Source: NZWG01 sp964478995 (GTDB lineage: Bacteria > Fidelibacterota > Marinisomatia > Marinisomatales > UBA1611). From it: a stretch of DNA of 35,192 bases. The position numbers and the translations under genes were made by a program. Shown here one piece after another: positions 16,641 through 25,600 of the stretch. The notes below the pieces were generated by a model that did not search any database, was not told the origin of the DNA, and was given only the letters and a program-made list of their open reading frames with translations. The stretch spans positions 1-35,192 of the forward strand of contig CAYZJY010000011.1 of the NCBI GenBank assembly GCA_964478995.1. The letters run 5' to 3'. How positions within the stretch are numbered: position 1 is the first letter of the stretch; each line of letters opens with the position of its first letter.

Positions 16641-18716
16641 ATGAAACAATTTTCATCATCTGATATAAGGAACTTTGCAATTGTGGGTCATGGCGCATCG
16701 GGAAAGACATGCCTTGCAGAGGCAATGCTCAAACTTGGTGGCGAGATAAATCGATTAGGGACCATTGAAGATGGGTCTACTACTTCAGATTATCATCCTG
16801 GTGAAAAATCCAGACAAATTTCCATACACAGCACTCCATTGCACATGGAATGGATGGATACAAAGTTTAACATGATCGATACACCAGGTTATTCTGATTT
16901 CATTGGCGAGGCACTTGGATCCTTGAGTGTTGTTGACATGGCGGTCATTACCATCCATGCGGTTAATGGTGTAGAGGTTTGTACTGAAACGATGTGGAAT
17001 CAATCCACCAAATTGGGAATCCCAAAAATGCTCGTGGTAAATGGACTTGATAGGGAGCATGCAAATTTTGATGCGATCCTTGCCCAAGCAAGAAAACGAT
17101 TTGGTAATAATGTATTTCCAATGCAATTGCCTGTAAATGCAGGCCCAGGATATAATCAAAATATTGATGTCCTAAGAACGGAATTAATATCATACCAGTC
17201 CGATGGATCGGGGAAAATGACTGAGAGTGAATTACCGGATGATCTAAAGGACAAGGTAAAAGACCTACACGAAGGATTAATTGAATATGTTGCTGAATCA
17301 GATGATACCTTATTAGAGAAGTTCTTTGATAAAGGTAGTCTATCTGAAGAAGAAATGAGAAATGGAATTCATAGAGCCATACAAGACCAGATATTCATTC
17401 CTCTTTTTTGTATTTCATCTACTTCTAACATTGGTGTTGCACGTCTTTGTGATTTCATTTCCAAGTATGGTTCATCTCCGGATGATAGAAAAACAATCAC
17501 TGCCCATGATGATAAAGGCAATGATGTAGACGTGTCCCTTGATGGTAAAGAGACCGTACTTCAGATCTTTAAGACCATGTCCGAGTCACATGTAGGTGAG
17601 TTATCTTTATTTCGAGTTTATTCGGGGAGTGTCCAAACTGGGCAAGACTACCATAACACAAATAGAAATATCAATGAGAGATTTGGGCAAATGTTCATCC
17701 TCAATGGTAAAGATAGAACTCAGGTCAATCAGTTATCCGCAGGAGACATTGCAGGGGTTGTAAAGTTAAAAGATACTCATACGGGGAATACACTTTGTTC
17801 TGGAAAACATGTGACACTGCCCAAATTAAATCTGCCGAATCCCAATATTCATGCTGCGATAAAATCAAGTGCAAAAGGTGATGAAGAAAAACTCGCAGTT
17901 GGTCTTGCAACCCTCCATGAGGAAGACCCTACTTTTGTTTATAGAGTAGACTCAGAGGTCAAACAGACCATTATCTCGGGCCAAGGGGAGTTGCACCTCA
18001 CCGTTACGTCTGAACGATTGAAAAGAAGATTTGGAATAGATATTGAATTAGAAGAACCAAAGGTGCCTTTTAGAGAAACAATAATAGGCAAGGCAGGTGC
18101 GAAATATCGTCATAAGAAACAGTCAGGTGGTGCAGGGCAATTTGCAGAAGTATGGATGAGAATTGAATCAGCGCAAAGAGGAGAGGGGATAGAATTCAAA
18201 CAATCCCTTGTTGGCCAAAATGTGGACCGTGTGTTTGTACCATCAGTTGAAAAAGGTGTCAAGACAGCATGTTCAGATGGTATCCTTGCTGGATGCAAAG
18301 TTGTGGATGTAAAGGTTGATTTCTATGATGGTAAAATGCATCCAGTAGATTCTAAGGATATTGCTTTCCAAACGGCTGGAAAACATGCCTTTAGAGAAGC
18401 GTTCTTGGCTGCTCAGCCATGTCTTCTAGAACCCATAATGGATATAGAGGTCAAGGTTCCTGAAGAATTCATGGGTGACATCATGGGTGACATTTCTGGT
18501 AAGCGTGGGAAGATAATGGGAATGGAGTCAGATGGAAATTTTCAAGTGATCAAGGCACAGGTTCCTCAAGCGGAATTATACCATTATGCTACAACGATTC
18601 GTTCCTTGACCGGAGGGCGAGGTCTTCATTCTGAAGAATTCAGTCACTATGAAAAAATGCCAAAGGAATTTGAACAAAAAGTCATAAAGGAAAGAAAGAA
18701 AATAGAGGATGAATAG
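16641..18716 (+). CDS. EF-G2-like translation factor GTPase
   Basis: A 691-residue member of the elongation factor G family with all five domains by length. It belongs to the EF-G-like (EF-G2) branch rather than canonical FusA. The P-loop is GHGASGKT. The G3 motif is DTPGYSDF, with tyrosine where canonical factors have the catalytic histidine, as I recall for mycobacterial EF-G2. The G4 motif is NGLD instead of NKxD. Later parts are clear: ISGQGELHLTVTSERLKRRFG, KYRHKKQSGGAGQFAEVW, DGILAGCKVVDVKVDFYDGKMHPVDS and the C-terminal GDIMGDISGKRGKIMGME. A role in ribosome-associated functions other than bulk elongation is likely, but unproven. It has its own promoter and overlaps the HIT gene by 8 bases. 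Confidence 0.9.
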   Translation: MKQFSSSDIRNFAIVGHGASGKTCLAEAMLKLGGEINRLGTIEDGSTTSDYHPGEKSRQISIHSTPLHMEWMDTKFNMIDTPGYSDFIGEALGSLSVVDMAVITIHAVNGVEVCTETMWNQSTKLGIPKMLVVNGLDREHANFDAILAQARKRFGNNVFPMQLPVNAGPGYNQNIDVLRTELISYQSDGSGKMTESELPDDLKDKVKDLHEGLIEYVAESDDTLLEKFFDKGSLSEEEMRNGIHRAIQDQIFIPLFCISSTSNIGVARLCDFISKYGSSPDDRKTITAHDDKGNDVDVSLDGKETVLQIFKTMSESHVGELSLFRVYSGSVQTGQDYHNTNRNINERFGQMFILNGKDRTQVNQLSAGDIAGVVKLKDTHTGNTLCSGKHVTLPKLNLPNPNIHAAIKSSAKGDEEKLAVGLATLHEEDPTFVYRVDSEVKQTIISGQGELHLTVTSERLKRRFGIDIELEEPKVPFRETIIGKAGAKYRHKKQSGGAGQFAEVWMRIESAQRGEGIEFKQSLVGQNVDRVFVPSVEKGVKTACSDGILAGCKVVDVKVDFYDGKMHPVDSKDIAFQTAGKHAFREAFLAAQPCLLEPIMDIEVKVPEEFMGDIMGDISGKRGKIMGMESDGNFQVIKAQVPQAELYHYATTIRSLTGGRGLHSEEFSHYEKMPKEFEQKVIKERKKIEDE

Positions 18717-19200
18717 ACTCTGGGCACCTTGGCGAATAGACTATATCCGGACAGAAAAAGAAGATGGATGCATCTTTTGTAATAAATCAAATTCAACAGA
18801 CGATAAGGAAAACCTTATTCTATATCGAGGAAATGAATGTTTTGTACTCATGAATCTTTACCCTTATTCCAATGGTCATGTCATGATATCACCTTATGAA
18901 CATTCGTCGGACACTAATGATCTATCTAAGGTCTGTAATGAGGAGATCATGCATCTTGCAAATGAATCTATGAATATTTTACGAAATACCTTAAGTGCTG
19001 AAGGATTTAATTTTGGTGCAAATCTAGGTAAGGTAGGTGGAGCTGGAATAGAAGACCACCTACACTACCATATTGTACCAAGATGGAATGGGGATGTTAA
19101 TTTCATGCCGGTTATTGGAACCACAAAGGTAATGGTAGAAGGGCTAAACGAGACATGGGCAGGATTAAAGCCTGAGTTTGATTCTCTAAAGGATAACTAG
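18709..19200 (+). CDS. HIT family hydrolase (Ap4A-type)
   Basis: A 163-residue histidine-triad nucleotide-binding protein. The catalytic HxHxH motif is at residues 117-121 (DHLHYHIVPRW). The N-terminus, MNRLWAPWRIDYI with a CIFC pair at 21-24, is typical of the bacterial HIT/Ap4A phosphorylase-like group. NGHVMISPYEH and FNFGANLGKVGGAG complete the fold. Members hydrolyse dinucleoside polyphosphates or aminoacyl-AMP analogues. The start overlaps the end of the EF-G-like gene, so it is translationally coupled. The small membrane protein gene begins two bases after its stop. Confidence 0.93.
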   Translation: MNRLWAPWRIDYIRTEKEDGCIFCNKSNSTDDKENLILYRGNECFVLMNLYPYSNGHVMISPYEHSSDTNDLSKVCNEEIMHLANESMNILRNTLSAEGFNFGANLGKVGGAGIEDHLHYHIVPRWNGDVNFMPVIGTTKVMVEGLNETWAGLKPEFDSLKDN

Positions 19201-19201
19201 A

Positions 19202-19504
19202 ATGATTGATTTTTATCGCGCATGGGTACCATATATTTACCTCTATCTTGTTGGAGGAGGCATCTTCATTATTGGGATGTACATAATACTCACGTCCCAT
19301 TCATTAAATAAAGAGAGGATGAGGCATCGAGACTGGCTTCATGTTTTAATATTTGGCCTATTTCATTACATGGGTATCCATGCTTTTTTCACTTTTGCTG
19401 CTCTTGGACATATGACCGTTACATTGATAATTGGCTTGGCAATGTCTGTAATGACAGTTCATCTCGTTAAAACAATTTTCTTTAAATCTGATCGGGTGGT
19501 CTAA
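19202..19504 (+). CDS. Small three-helix membrane protein coupled to the symporter
   Basis: A 100-residue protein with three likely transmembrane helices at about residues 9-31, 45-68 and 70-92, joined by a basic loop (NKERMRHRDW). No family is recognised. It overlaps the downstream sodium:solute symporter start by one base (TAATG) and starts one base after the HIT gene, so it is made with the symporter. A small accessory subunit of the transporter is a reasonable guess, by analogy with other symporters that have a short partner protein, but nothing in the sequence proves it. Confidence 0.75.
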   Translation: MIDFYRAWVPYIYLYLVGGGIFIIGMYIILTSHSLNKERMRHRDWLHVLIFGLFHYMGIHAFFTFAALGHMTVTLIIGLAMSVMTVHLVKTIFFKSDRVV

Positions 19505-21351
19505 TGGATGCCGCTATTCAAACTTCGTCATTTTTCTGGATAATCATTTTTGGATATTTCGCATTGGTTCTGGGTTTTGGATCTTTCTTTGCTAGATATA
19601 ATAGGACAACACAAGACTTTTTCTTTAGTGGAAGACGTTTTTCATGGTGGCTTGTAACCATGAGTATTGTGGCTACTGGTGTTGGGAGTCATAGTTTTCT
19701 TAAATATTCAGCCAAGGCATACGAACATGGATTCTCATCCACGATGACTTACATGAATGACTGGTTCTTCATGCCGTTATTTCTTTTTGGATGGCTACCA
19801 ATAGTCTATTATACAAAAATTCGATCAATTCCGGATTATTTTGAGCGAAGGTTTAATCCTGGAGTCAGGATCCTTGCCACTATTGCAATACTTGGCTACA
19901 TGATTGGCTACATAGCAATTGGATTTTTGACCATGGGCAAGACATTAGAGCCATTGCTTGGTCTAGATCTTTATACCATTATCTTTATTGTTGCGATCAT
20001 CTCAGGTGTCTACATCACCTTTGGTGGTCAGACTGCGGTTATTTTCACAGATCTTGCTCAAGGTTTTATTTTGATCTTTGCTGGAGTCATGGTTTTTCTT
20101 TTAGGGATAAACTATGTTGGAGGATTCTCTGTATTTTGGAATGCCCTATCTCCAGAGTTTAAACTGCCGTTGGCCCATTTTAATCATCCAGCAAATTTTA
20201 ACTTTGTAGGTATTTTTTGGCAGGATGGAATCGCTGGCTCGGTTGGATTTCTATTCATGAATCAGGGCCTGATCATGAGATTCATGGCATGTAAATCTGT
20301 TCATGAGGGCAGAAAGGCTGCAGCCTTTAATGTACTTGTATTATTACCCATATCAACAGTCGTTGTCTCTAACGCAGGTTGGGTTGGGAAGGCTATCAGC
20401 ATTGTAACTCCAGAAGCATGGAATGCATCTACAAAACTCGACCATGTTTTTACACAGGTCGCATACTTGATCACAGGAAGTGAAGTAGTATTTGCTTTTG
20501 TGATCGCGGCTGTTGCGGCTGCGCTCATGAGCACAGTTGATACTCTGATCAATGCAGTTGCCGCTGTGGTCATCAATGATGTTTATAGACCTCTAGTAAA
20601 GGAAAAGGATGACAAACATTATCTCAAAGTGGCGATGATGGTCTCTGCGGGAGCAACTCTAGTTGGAGCAGTGAGTACAATATTCTTCAATAATTTTCCA
20701 ACCTTATATGAAGCACATGGATTTTTTCATAGTACCATGACCCCTCCTCTTGTTGTAGCAATATTTCTTGGAATATTTTGGAAGCGCTATAATACTCCTG
20801 CCGCCATGGCTACATTCATAGGGGGTGCCATACTCATGGTCATTGGCAGTAAATATCCTCAGATATTTATTTCACCTTTTGATCATGGGATCGAGTTTAA
20901 TCCCGATAGACCCTACTCATACATTAGAGCACTCTATAATACGCTTGTATGTGCTGGGTCAGGTGTTTTGGTAGGGTTTTTGACATCAGCACCAGTTGAA
21001 GAAAAGACAGAAGGCCTTACTGTTTGGTCATTGAATAAGGCCAGAGAATTTTTCAAGGGAAGTACACCTAATGATCGTCCAGGTGAAAAAGTCATTGTTG
21101 AATGGACAATGAAGGAAGAACAAGATGATATTGTTCAGTTTTCAATAAATGACATGGAGGTGATGTCTGCAGATGTGGGTGACATGGTCTACCTCGCAGA
21201 TGAGAGAAAATGGCTGGGAGGACTCAAGTCATTTCACTCTGTATTTGGTGAACCTCATACTGAGGATGGCAAGGTTTACATTAGTGCATCACACATGGAA
21301 AAAGGAATGCTCGACCAAAAGTATAAACTACGTGCTGAAAAGGAATTGTAA
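19504..21351 (+). CDS. Sodium:solute symporter family transporter with C-terminal cytoplasmic domain
   Basis: A 615-residue SSS-family transporter with about 13 membrane segments. Family features include DFFFSGRRFSWWLVTMSIVATGVGSHSF near the N-terminus, RSIPDYFERRFN and GGQTAVIFTDLAQGFILI. VAAALMSTVDTLINAVAAVVINDVYRP near residues 335-365 holds the usual serine/threonine-rich sodium-site helix. The last ~100 residues after the final helix are soluble and beta-like (EWTMKEEQDDIVQFSINDMEVMSADVGDMVYLAD), not part of the usual core. The substrate cannot be assigned; solutes for this family include sugars, amino acids, organic acids and urea. The gene ends the operon; a weak inverted repeat lies at about 21357-21373, without a convincing T-run. 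Confidence 0.9.
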   Translation: MDAAIQTSSFFWIIIFGYFALVLGFGSFFARYNRTTQDFFFSGRRFSWWLVTMSIVATGVGSHSFLKYSAKAYEHGFSSTMTYMNDWFFMPLFLFGWLPIVYYTKIRSIPDYFERRFNPGVRILATIAILGYMIGYIAIGFLTMGKTLEPLLGLDLYTIIFIVAIISGVYITFGGQTAVIFTDLAQGFILIFAGVMVFLLGINYVGGFSVFWNALSPEFKLPLAHFNHPANFNFVGIFWQDGIAGSVGFLFMNQGLIMRFMACKSVHEGRKAAAFNVLVLLPISTVVVSNAGWVGKAISIVTPEAWNASTKLDHVFTQVAYLITGSEVVFAFVIAAVAAALMSTVDTLINAVAAVVINDVYRPLVKEKDDKHYLKVAMMVSAGATLVGAVSTIFFNNFPTLYEAHGFFHSTMTPPLVVAIFLGIFWKRYNTPAAMATFIGGAILMVIGSKYPQIFISPFDHGIEFNPDRPYSYIRALYNTLVCAGSGVLVGFLTSAPVEEKTEGLTVWSLNKAREFFKGSTPNDRPGEKVIVEWTMKEEQDDIVQFSINDMEVMSADVGDMVYLADERKWLGGLKSFHSVFGEPHTEDGKVYISASHMEKGMLDQKYKLRAEKEL

Positions 21352-21410
21352 CTTTGAGTGAATTTGAATTCACACTAAATTTGCCGGCTTTTTCAGTATG
21401 AAATAATTAT

Positions 21411-21483
21411 TCCGGAGTAGCTCAGTTGGTAGAGCAGGTGGCTGTTAACCACTTTGTCGGGGGTTCGAGTCCCTCCTCCGGAG
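21411..21483 (+). tRNA. tRNA-Asn (GTT)
   Basis: A full cloverleaf can be drawn: acceptor stem TCCGGAG (21411-21417) with CTCCGGA (21476-21482), and D-arm GCTC/GAGC. The anticodon stem GGTGG/CCACT carries loop CTGTTAA, with anticodon GTT at 21444-21446, and the T-arm is GGGGG/CCCTC with TTCGAGT. The discriminator base is G (21483), as usual for tRNA-Asn. The 3' CCA is not encoded (GCA follows). As a tRNA with a GUN anticodon it would be a queuosine target of the Tgt in this window. Confidence 0.97.
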
Positions 21484-21487
21484 CAAA

Positions 21488-21516
21488 ATAAAGCCCCTGA
21501 TCTCAAGGGGCTTTAT
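21488..21516. terminator. Intrinsic terminator, probably bidirectional
   Basis: Perfect 11-bp inverted repeat ATAAAGCCCCT (21488-21498) / AGGGGCTTTAT (21506-21516) with a 7-base loop, followed on the plus strand by a T-rich run (CATTTTTT). It ends tRNA-Asn transcription. On the minus strand the stem is preceded by the last codons of the exosortase-associated gene, whose TGA stop lies in the loop, and AAAATAAAG on the plus strand supplies a U-rich tail in that direction, so it can serve both converging units. Confidence 0.85.
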
Positions 21517-22012
21517 CATTTTTTACCTCCTCAGAGATCTCTTTTAAACCTAGAAATATTGAATAAATGAATATTGCCTGGAAAAGCATTTCATTGACCT
21601 GTAATAATCCACCTGACCAACCATGACCTTTGATGAAAAGATATCCTAACATGGGAGAGACCACACAAAGAAATAAATGATAAATGATCAAAGCAAAAGT
21701 ATGATCTTTATTACGTGTTATCATGAATAACCCAAGAGGTAGCCAAAAATATCCACCAAAAGGAATACCAAAACCTCTCGGGACATCATATCCATCCATT
21801 AGAATATCAATTCTCCTAGGGCTATGTATTAATTCAACGTTTTTTGCTTTTGCTAATTCGGAGAATTTTGGATAGATGTATTCTTCATTTATCTTGATCC
21901 TAGCAGGTCTAATGATCAGAACATAAAATAGAGAAAGTAAAACTAAGCCAAGGAAAACTCGGATGTAGAAAGGGTAGGGGTCTTTTCTCCAGTTAATGTC
22001 CATCGATACCAT
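21503..22012 (-). CDS. Membrane protein like exosortase-associated partners
   Basis: A ~169-residue protein with about four predicted membrane segments (FYIRVFLGLVLLSLFYVLII, YFWLPLGLFMITR, FALIIYHLFLCVVSPMLGYLFI, MLFQAIFIYSIFLGL). Between the first and second is a loop containing YPKFSELAKAKNVELIHSPRR and a GFGIPFGGY turn. It resembles the class of short membrane proteins encoded directly after XrtF-type exosortases in Bacteroidetes, a match made by position and layout rather than by alignment. The start is uncertain: ATG at 22012 or 22003, both inside the 3' end of the exosortase gene, giving an unusually long overlap of about 60-70 bases. It ends in the loop of the terminator shared with tRNA-Asn. 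Confidence 0.7.
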   Translation of the reverse strand: MVSMDINWRKDPYPFYIRVFLGLVLLSLFYVLIIRPARIKINEEYIYPKFSELAKAKNVELIHSPRRIDILMDGYDVPRGFGIPFGGYFWLPLGLFMITRNKDHTFALIIYHLFLCVVSPMLGYLFIKGHGWSGGLLQVNEMLFQAIFIYSIFLGLKEISEEVKNDKAP

Positions 22013-22455
22013 AGCCAAAGAACAAGGGGATAAAAGAAAATAAAAGGACTGAATTCATGAAATAATTCCCAATATGGCTGAAAATATACGGTAGCCAAAC
22101 TAAATGCCATAATACGTATTATGTTTAATATGTAAATGAGAAAGACTCCAAGTGTAAGGAACTTGATCTTATTTGGTAAGGATCCCTGAAAACAAACAAT
22201 GAAGCCTGAGTATAATATCATTAAGGTAAGTGCATTGCATTCATTCAGGACCTCAACGCCTCGATATCCTTCGATGGTGATAACCCTTCCCAAGGAAAAG
22301 GTATCCCATCCAAAAATATTTAAAATAGTTTTACTTACGTAGACTACTGAGATGGATAGAAATTCATCTAGTTTGCCGTTTGGTAATAAGAACAGGTCAT
22401 AGACCATCTGCCAGATAGCATAGAAGACCGCGGCTCTGATCAAGAACCTAAACAT
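21943..22455 (-). CDS. Exosortase family protein (XrtF-like)
   Basis: Exosortases are multi-pass membrane cysteine transpeptidase-like enzymes that cleave a C-terminal sorting signal and are thought to hand the protein to a surface glycan. This 170-residue protein has the expected catalytic set: Cys73 in NECNALTLMILYSGF, Arg114 in LNIIRIMAFSLA and His133 in WELFHEFSPFIFFYP. It is short, as XrtF-type exosortases are. The ATG at 22455 (MFRFLIRAA) is chosen because the longer frame from 22530 would lie inside the upstream small gene. It starts 19 bases after the small sorting-signal peptide gene and overlaps the associated membrane protein gene. The family call is strong; the XrtF subgroup is inference from size and neighbours. 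Confidence 0.85.
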   Translation of the reverse strand: MFRFLIRAAVFYAIWQMVYDLFLLPNGKLDEFLSISVVYVSKTILNIFGWDTFSLGRVITIEGYRGVEVLNECNALTLMILYSGFIVCFQGSLPNKIKFLTLGVFLIYILNIIRIMAFSLATVYFQPYWELFHEFSPFIFFYPLVLWLWYRWTLTGEKTPTLSTSEFSLA

Positions 22456-22474
22456 GGGGTAGTATTGCTTCAGC

Positions 22475-22654
22475 TTATTTGCTGCGATCAAAATAATTCT
22501 TTGCTGCAATGATGATTCCACCAACAGCAAGAAAGAACAAACCGCTTATGGGACCTTGATTAGGCGCATCAGGTAGTGGCGGAGGATCTTGTGCTAGAAT
22601 TATATTGAAGCAGCAAATCACTAATATGATGATATAATAAAATTTCTGATTCAT
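22475..22654 (-). CDS. 59-residue exported peptide with CTERM-like sorting signal, candidate exosortase substrate
   Basis: Found by translating the gap between the adhesin and the exosortase. ATG at 22654 lies 7 bases after the adhesin stop, and TAA is at 22475-22477. The protein has a signal peptide (residues 1-21, ending IILA) and a proline-rich linker QDPPPLPDAPNQG. It ends with the motif PISG, a hydrophobic helix LFFLAVGGIIIAA and the basic tail KNYFDRSK. Motif, helix and basic end form the tripartite layout of exosortase sorting signals and closely resemble the PID-CTERM type peptides of Bacteroidetes. After cleavage of both ends almost nothing remains, so it may be a carrier or a structural subunit. 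Being next to the only exosortase in the window, it is its most likely substrate. Confidence 0.75.
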   Translation of the reverse strand: MNQKFYYIIILVICCFNIILAQDPPPLPDAPNQGPISGLFFLAVGGIIIAAKNYFDRSK

Positions 22655-22661
22655 GATAGGT

Positions 22662-25600
22662 CTATTTTACGTAGGTTATTTTTTGGTTAAATGATTTATC
22701 TCCAACAGTCAATTCTACAAGATAAACACCAGATGGTAATAGGCTAGGATTCCATGTGATTTGGTGGTTACCAGGGATCATGAATTCATTTATCAAGGAT
22801 GCGACTTGTCTACCAGTTAGGTCAAATATGTTTAATGAAACATTATCCATCTCCATAATGTCAAAACTGATCATGGTGCTAGGATTGAATGGGTTTGGAT
22901 ATGCATTATGAAGAGTAATGTCTTCAGGTATGATCACGTCTTCATCATCATTAGATGCAATATCTGAATATACAGATAAGGTGAATTGCGATTCTCCAAC
23001 AGCAGGATATGTCTCCATTAGATTCTCAGGAAATGAAAAGCCTCCCTTGCTTGGCAGACTCACATTACTAGAAGGGTATCCATAAAGGTTGACGGTTTGG
23101 CCAGTTCCATTATTTACAAGTGATAATGATATACCTTCAGGCAAATTACTTATGTCCCAGGTCATGCTGACCTGTTCGCTTTGAGTCTCGTAACCATCAT
23201 TACTTGGCTCTAGCATCATTACATCCAAGTCAAATGAGATATCCGTTGTTAGATTAGATGGCAAATTATTAATGGAAAGTGATTTACCAGACTCATGTAT
23301 CATGCTAGTTAAATGTTCTGCAGGAGACATGGGAAGGATTTGTTTTGCATCAGCAGGATCTAGATTGATCTCTCCATTTTCCGTGAATGAGAGATACACA
23401 TTACTAGTGAATTGACCATTGGTAAATGTGAATGTGGCGCTTCCAGTGGATTCATTGGTTGTGCTTCTGCCACCACCATCTACATTAATACTTCCTCTTC
23501 TTATGCTTTGCTCAGTGAATTCAAAAACACCTCCTTCTGTATCCGCTTGTACCCAAAACCCATCAAAAGGTTTTATCAAGCCTTGTTCAATATCTCCAAC
23601 CGCACCGTTATGAGTCCTGTAACCAGGATTAGCATCATCCAGCCTATACACTGTTGAATTAAATCTGGAACTGTTATCAGATAGCATTTGGTTAATACTA
23701 ACGTGAAGTCCATATGGGTTGCCAACTAGGTTCCACTGACTTGGATTAGCAGTCACGCTAACAGCAGTTTCATTGATCGCACCATCTATATCAATAGTGA
23801 CTGGAAGGTCATCATCTCCATCAAAATCAGTATCCGCGAATACATATACCACAAAGCCTTGCCCAGCAGATAATACATCGTTATTTAAGTCTGCGACAGG
23901 AACCCAACCATTATCATATGTCCATACATTTGGATCAGCACCTTCATGGTCTGAGCCATCTGAACCTTGAGTCCATAATTCTTCTAATAGATCACCGAAT
24001 ATAGCACCTGAAACTGGACTGGATAGAATACGAAAACCTGATTCTCCAGTAATATCCAGATGTGTTACAGCTACTCCAATACTAAAACTTTGTGTCGCGA
24101 TTCCACCATTGCCATCATCAATATTTAAAACGACATTGTGTAAACCACCGTCTGAAGGACTTGGAGTACCAGTTAAAACATAGGATGAATAAGCCACATC
24201 TGTACTCCAGCTAGCACCGTTAATAGTTCCATCATTTCCGTTTGATGATTGATCTGTTAATATTGAACCAGATCCTTCATTGAAGTTCCAGTAGCCAACT
24301 AAACCATTCTCATCACCAGTTAATCCATTATTCATATTAGCGTGAATTTCTGATAGATTAAGGGCAGCATCAAATATTGAGACCTCGTTTACAGAACCAT
24401 TAAAATAAAGTGAAGTGCTATTATTTGCATCTATTGGTTCAGCCCCAATAAATAAATTAATATCAGAGCCATAGTTAATATCGTTGTTAGAACCATTATC
24501 AACTACATCTACTAGAATGCCATCAATGTATAATTTTGCATAACGATTATCATATGTACCAGTTATATGGTGCCACCCACTAGATAAACTTGATAAAGCA
24601 ATATCTGGGTGTAAATAAGTACCATCTATATTTATGTAGAATCCTAACTTATCCTGATTCCATGATACATCAATAGCTAGTGCAAAGCCACCTGATTGAG
24701 TATTGCTAAGGATTCTTGAATCATTTGCACTTGACCAATTATCCATATATGCCCAAGTAGAAACAGTTACCTGAGAGCCAGGCTCTAATTGAGATGTATT
24801 TGAGATTTCTACGTAATCATTAATTCCATCAAAATCTAGTGAATTTGTATTATTATTAATTATGGATAGCCAATCAGGCCTAGTTTGAGCAGTTATTGTA
24901 ATTGCATCTCCATCTACATCGTTAACATTAATAGAATAATTATATTGTGATTCTTCTAATGCATCAAGAGGAGGTGAGGATGTAATGATAGGTAGATCAT
25001 TTACTGCGGTTAATGTAATATTGACAGTGGCAACTTCAGATGTTGCTTCCCCATCAGAGACTGTATAAGTGAAACTGTCAGTACCATTATAATTTTGATT
25101 TGGTGTATAGGTTATAATATCAGCACTGCCTTCTGTTAACCAGTTTGGCCCATTAATGATATTACCATCATTTCCGTTTCCGCTATGATCTGTGAGCGTT
25201 GTTCCGTTTCCTTCATTCATTTTCCAATAACCAATTAAATTTGCTTCAGAAATATAATTGCCAGAGTTTGTATTAAGATTAAAATTACTGCCGCCGTTGT
25301 ATATCTCCGTTACTTCATTAGAAGAGAGAGCTTTATCATATAATCCTACTTGTTCCATTTTGCCATCGTAGTATGGATCATTCCAATTTGCTTTTCCAAG
25401 ATAAAAATTCTGACCAGCACCAAAATCACTAAAACTGTGGGTATTGTAAGAATTTGACCCCTTATTCTGTCCATCTATGTACAAAACCATCCCTGCACCA
25501 CCTTTATCATAGGTAAATACTACGTGGTGCCACTGGCCGTCATCACATGTCATACCTGGGTCGATTGTGTAGGTCCCTCCAAATGGATGTATTGTTAGCT

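Noticed and set aside
21357..21373. Inverted repeat after the symporter gene as a terminator
   Set aside because: The stem is AT-rich and short, and is not directly followed by a T-run.
21411..21483. tRNA-Asn as an integration site of a genomic island carrying the surface genes
   Set aside because: No integrase is present, and I found no copy of the tRNA 3' end elsewhere in the window.
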